Below, one piece after another: positions 60,347 to 64,000 of a DNA stretch of 64,000 nucleotides; the first letter of the stretch is position 1, and each line of letters opens with the position of its first letter. The stretch comes from Gnetum montanum (taxonomy: Eukaryota; Streptophyta; Gnetopsida; Gnetales; Gnetaceae). The translations under genes and the position numbers were made by a program. Under the pieces are notes generated by a model that was not told where the DNA came from, ran no database searches, and saw only the letters and a program-made list of their open reading frames with translations. Location of the stretch: assembly GCA_015680685.1 (NCBI GenBank), contig MNCI01001825.1, positions 993,114 to 1,057,113 on the forward strand, written 5' to 3'.

Positions 60347-60694
60347 GTTTAACAAAAATGGCCATGTAGGGTGATCTTCATTCACTTCTAACCCTGATAG
60401 GTGCTCATGGCAGGCTTACAAGACACCTAAACTTTGAATCAATAGACTGGCAATCATCTACTAACAACAACATAGTATCCCTATAAACATCCCTAGATTG
60501 GCCTGAACATCTGATCCAAGCCTTAGACTTAGAGGCCGGGGATGTGATTAAGGACCCTCTCATTGAAACACTTGTAACTACATCCAGGGGGAAAATAAAG
60601 ACATTGAAAGTTAGCTCCCTCATAGATCCACAAATGCAAAAAGACATATCCAGGGTTCTCCAAGACAATGTCAAAGTGTTTGCATGTTACTATG
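60347..60694 (+). pseudogene. pol: Element F pre-RT segment
   Basis: The frame reads LEAGDVIKDPLIETLVTTSRGK, SSLIDPQMQKDISRVLQDNVKVFACYY. The pattern 'acidic, IDPQ...L..N..VFA' matches the region just before RT in Tat-type polyproteins, where the next residues are normally a Met-Pro-Gly box. Here the frame ends at the start of the G LTR. A pyrimidine tract and GTGGCAG (60341-60346) lie directly upstream and make a good 3' splice site. Confidence 0.6.
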
Positions 60695-61596
60695 TGTAGC
60701 AACCGAAAACATCGGCAGCTGGAAAACACCGAGAGGTCATCGGTCATGACAGTCTTAACCTTGAATCTGAGTGAGGGCCATGCTAGATAAAACAGAAATG
60801 GGGTGCCTTGAATGGTTTGGTCAATCAGATAGGGACTTAATCAGTGTTACTATAATCTTTTGCAAACATCTAAGTTAAAAGCAATGCTTATAGCGAAAAT
60901 GATAATTTTTAAATGCAAGGAGATGAAAATGATGTAAAAAATGCAATGACAAGCAGGAAAGCAAAGTAATTTGGAGATAGAAAAATGCACCACTTCAAGA
61001 TTATGGCTTTACTTTGTCAAAGTAGATACAATTGGTTTCACGACACCGGGAAGCACAGAGATCCCAAAAGTAACCAAGGTGCTCAAAAGCAAGCCAACAA
61101 TGTACTTGAACGCGGGTTCAAGAGCCAACAATGCCAAAAATGCTACAAAGCCAACCAGGTTAGCTTGAAACAGAAAAATTTTATTTTTGCTAGCTGCTAA
61201 CAGAGTTGGCTAACTGCTCAGGTTTGTTCTCAAAATGCTAAATGAAATTTTGCTAGCATTTGCCAGCAAGAATTGCCAACTGCTCCTTAAATTCGCTCAC
61301 AAATGCCAATTTGCCAACTTGCCACCCTTTTTTTTTGCCAATTTGCCAACAAACCTACTTGCCAACCAACCCTTTGAGCATTGCTCATCGGGGTATTTAT
61401 AGGGCTAGGAGAAAGCGAGAAATGTGGTTTGGATGCCACGTATCCTAGACTCACAAGGTATTGACATCTCTATCTTGCATGGACATGCAGAGCTGATTGC
61501 TTGACAAACCTACCATGCTGTAATTGCACTATCAGAACATGGAGATGTGTGCCAATGATATAGATAAGAAGGGAGGTGCATTGATGTAGTATAGCT

Positions 61597-61830
61597 GCAT
61601 GCTATGCTATGCTATGATTTGAGGCATAGTATATTGGCGTAGCGTAGCAAATTGTTATGTTGTGCTTCCTGCTACGCTGAGCTACGCTTTGGAGCGTATC
61701 ATGTTGGCGTAGCATCGTAGATCACTATGCTGTGCTGCTTGCTACGCTGTACTACGCTTTGGAGTGTAGCATGTTGGTGTAGCGTAGCAGCTCTACTACG
61801 CTATGCAGCGTAGCATAGTGTAGCCAATAG
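61597..61830 (+). repeat. 70-bp tandem repeat in G LTR
   Basis: Three units, each with tgctacgct, tacgctttggagcgta and catgttggcgtagc. They run at about 61597, 61668 and 61739, with CpG variants. Confidence 0.85.
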
Positions 61831-62204
61831 TTTGAAGGAGAAAGTTGCGTTGGAACCTTTTGCATGCGCTGGAAGCTTCTGAACTATTTTGACTAGTTCT
61901 GTATGTTTACTATGGTATGCTACGCTATGCATAGTAGTCGACCTTAGCTGCAAAAATGTTGACAATTTGCAAATGTTAAACCTTGCCATGTGAAGCCTTT
62001 GAACTTGTTGACCCTACCTCCTGAGATGCCTTTTGTCGTTGCATCATCGCTATGCTGTGCTACGTGAAACACCACAAAATTTCGAGTTTAGTGCTTCCCC
62101 AGCAAGAAGCAGGTCCCCTCGACCCACAAACGGCCACGACTACATTTGGCGTCGCACATTGCAACTTCTGGAATCAAAAGGCTTTTTTTTCGCTAAGTGT
62201 AGTA

Positions 62205-62545
62205 CTAGCGTATACGCCCAGCATCAACAGCGTATATGCCCGACATTCCCAGCATATACGCCCAACAGACATCCGACTTACGTGCCCAATGTACACGCCT
62301 CACCTATACGCTCGGCACCACAAATGCACACGCCCGACGATGAAGTCTCAATGACAGAATGGAGACAGCACCGAAGAGCAAGAATTGAAGCAAGTCGGCA
62401 GCCGTCAGTGTATACGCCTGGCGTATATGCCCAGTCATTATCAGCGTGTACGCCCAGCGTCCATGGCATCTCACCCAGGTTCACACGCCCAGCACGTCCA
62501 GCGTATACGCCCAGCGTGTACGCCGGCCTCATGTAGCGTATATGC
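62205..62545 (+). repeat. GCGTATACGC palindromic words in G LTR
   Basis: About ten copies of a roughly 15-bp word cagcgtatacgcccag (variants gtgtacgcc, gtatatgcc) lie 90-430 bp upstream of the TATA box. The core GCGTATACGC is a perfect 10-bp palindrome. Apparent ORFs here (62033-62536) are products of the repeats. Confidence 0.85.
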
Positions 62546-63230
62546 CCAGCAGATGTAATATGTTGTATATTTGTAAATTGTATGCACCCGGTCAATGCGC
62601 CACGTGTCTCCTAACCTGAGTCTAGCGTAACAACTGGTATAAAAACCCCACTTTTCCACTCCATCCAGACGGTTGGCAAAAATCCTAGAGCATACCAGAG
62701 ACATTTACGCTGCGCACCAGAGCTCAAAACCCTCTTACGCTAGAAAACCTGTACGCCATGCACAGTCTTTATGCCAGGCCCACAACGTAATCCAGCCCAG
62801 CCGCCCTCCCATCCACCGGGGCTTTTCGTCTGCCTTGTGCATTGCCACAACTGCGTTAGACTGGTGCACTGTATTCTCATTCTATAATATCATTGTTACA
62901 TTTGCTGTATAAGATTGTTTACAGTTTACAGTTTTACGTCAACTTTGCCCACGCATTTTGTTTACGCCCGTTTACGCTTACACTCCATTTGCATCTGTTT
63001 CATGCTGTTTACGCTGTTTACGCTCATTTATGCATAACCCAGTGTATAGTGCTTTGGCATACGTGCGGGTAAATCCTTGTTTGATCCGCATGCAGACCAT
63101 CCAAGGTACCCTACCTTCATGCATTCCAGCTCGCCCTCAGGCGAAGGCAGGGTCTTCTGTTCTCGTCCTGCGATCCCATAGTCTCTGTTTCCTTCCAGCC
63201 GTCGATCGATGATTTCAGGCGGTACAGAAA

Positions 63231-63251
63231 TTGGCTCTAGAAGGAGGGCCT
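63231..63251 (+). other. Element G primer binding site (candidate)
   Basis: TTGGCTCTAGAAGGAGGGCC, 4 bp after the LTR end TACA; counterpart of 49788-49808 in element F. Confidence 0.6.
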
Positions 63252-64000
63252 CCTAAAACATTTGTTCGCAAATTGATCAGCATCTACGCTGTTGAGCGTA
63301 TACACCGCCAACCATGCTCTTTTCTGTTGAAACCCCAGCCTCATCTGGAAATCTTGCCTGCACGCTTACCAGTGTCTACACTCGTCAAGCTCCACAAGTC
63401 TTTCAGCGTATACGCTGCCAACTTCATGTGGGCTGTCCACAGAAAACCCCAACGTCTACGCAACCTTGCTTGAACACATCTTGGTAACCGTCCAGCGTCT
63501 ACGCTGTTTAGTATTTACGCTGTCCCTTGTCTTATGCTGAGCATTATTTACGTTATATTCTGTTTACGCTTTGCCTAGTCTTATGCTGAGCCTTGTTTAC
63601 GCTACGTTCTATTTTACGCCGTACTTTGTTTACGCCCTACTCTGTTTTACGCTCTATCCTATTCACGCTGTTCAGTTTACATTGTACTTCGTCTTACACC
63701 GAAGCTGTGTACGCTGCCTAGCGTATACGCTCCACCCCTTACGCTGTATACGCTGTCTATGCTGACGCTTTACACTGAATGTTGAGGCGTATACGCTGCA
63801 CTTTGTCCCTTAGTTTACGCTGTACCAAGTATACTAATTTCGCTCCTCTACCCCATGTCATCCTTAACAATTCATCATGAACCCTATGAACACCACCGCT
63901 GCAACAGCTCAAGTAACCGACGTCGTGGACACCATAGCTGTCCAATAGCCTGTCACGCAACACCCGGGAGTACAACCCACCGCGGGGCCCCGCTAGTCCC
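63252..64000 (+). repeat. Element G leader with ACGCT/TTTACGCT repeats
   Basis: Irregular repeats of tttacgctgt, gcgtatacgct and cttatgctgagc fill 63480-63800. Sequence after about 63830 is more complex. The ATG at 63877 (MNPMNTTAATAQVTD) may begin gag, but too little is seen to be sure. Confidence 0.6.

Larger units (their letters stand above)
48148..60694 (+). mobile_element. Element F: Tat/Ogre-like Ty3/gypsy element, 5' portion
   Basis: LTR 48148-49785, primer site at 49788, repeat-rich leader to 50340, gag 50347-52600, protease to about 53700. A 6-kb spacer holds an antisense gene-like structure. Pre-RT sequence (60347-60690) is then cut by element G. Gag and zinc knuckle (CKYHQRCGHGTDYC) are of the Tat/Ogre kind rather than the Athila kind. 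F inserted into E; its target duplication cannot be tested because the 3' end is outside the window. RT, RNase H, integrase and the 3' LTR are not present here. Confidence 0.75.
60695..63226 (+). repeat. 5' LTR of element G
   Basis: Starts TGTAGCAACCG and ends TACA just before the primer site, about 2.5 kb. U3 contains three arrays: tgccaac words (61255-61370), a 70-bp gctacgct...ggagcgta repeat (61597-61815) and gcgtatacgcccagc words (62205-62540). The TATA box GGTATAAAAACCCC is at 62636. The end of U5 matches element F. The second LTR is outside the window, so the left end is a judgement based on F. Confidence 0.65.
60695..64000 (+). mobile_element. Element G: 5' part of a related Tat/Ogre-like element
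   Basis: LTR about 60695-63226, primer site 63231, then a leader full of ACGCT words to the window end. It inserted into the pol of F. Coding regions would lie beyond 64000. Lower CpG decay than A-C suggests a younger age. Confidence 0.7.

Noticed and set aside
62033-62595. ORFs of 167, 100 and 105 aa on both strands
   Set aside because: Produced by the gcgtatacgcc repeat; open on several frames at once.
1-64000. tRNA, rRNA or other structured RNA genes
   Set aside because: I saw no cloverleaf-type or rRNA-like sequence by eye; only tRNA-complementary primer sites. A tRNA scan was not possible.

Overview
This is nuclear DNA from a plant with a large, repeat-rich genome. The evidence is intron-containing genes with GT-AG introns, LTR retrotransposons of the Athila and Tat/Ogre type, plant L1-type and RTE-type LINEs, and heavy CpG-to-TpG decay of old insertions. 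A gymnosperm such as a conifer is plausible, but nothing in the window proves the species. Three stretches carry single-base 'n' gaps and one carries a 195-bp N run, so it is a draft assembly.

Only two host genes are convincing. SRPRA, the alpha subunit of the signal recognition particle receptor, is on the + strand: coding exons run 2968-6415, with a 5' UTR intron upstream. Notchless (NLE), a WD40 ribosome-assembly factor, is on the - strand: two exons run 20714-17773. Both look intact. Each carries a decayed RTE-type LINE fragment in an intron.

The rest is nested retroelements. One Athila-like Ty3/gypsy family has LTRs of about 0.82-1.07 kb ending TGATGAG...CTCATCA and a decayed tRNA-Asp-type primer site. 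It is present as element A (8142-16562, -, gag only, TSD aagtg), element B (21251-31343, +, complete gag-pol with stops, TSD cacat/cacgt), element C (33244-43871, -, gag-pol with deletions), element E (5' part from about 45419, +), two solo LTRs with perfect 5-bp target duplications (11625-12696 and 35794-36689), and an LTR end at 1-200. B, C and E all lie in or against one older L1-type LINE (- strand). Its fragments are 31349-33243 and 43872-45418.

From 48148 to the end lies a second family, Tat/Ogre-like. Element F interrupts E and has an LTR, a primer site, a minisatellite leader, gag, a zinc knuckle and protease. A related element G begins at about 60695, within F's pol. Between F's protease (ending about 53700) and its pre-RT segment (60347-60690) is a 6-kb block. 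It holds an antisense, multi-exon gene-like structure with its own TATA box, a good Kozak ATG, about nine exons with consensus splice sites, a tandemly duplicated exon and a coiled-coil region. I do not recognise its product. It is the most interesting part of the window: a decayed, spliced antisense gene apparently carried inside the pol region of an LTR retrotransposon.
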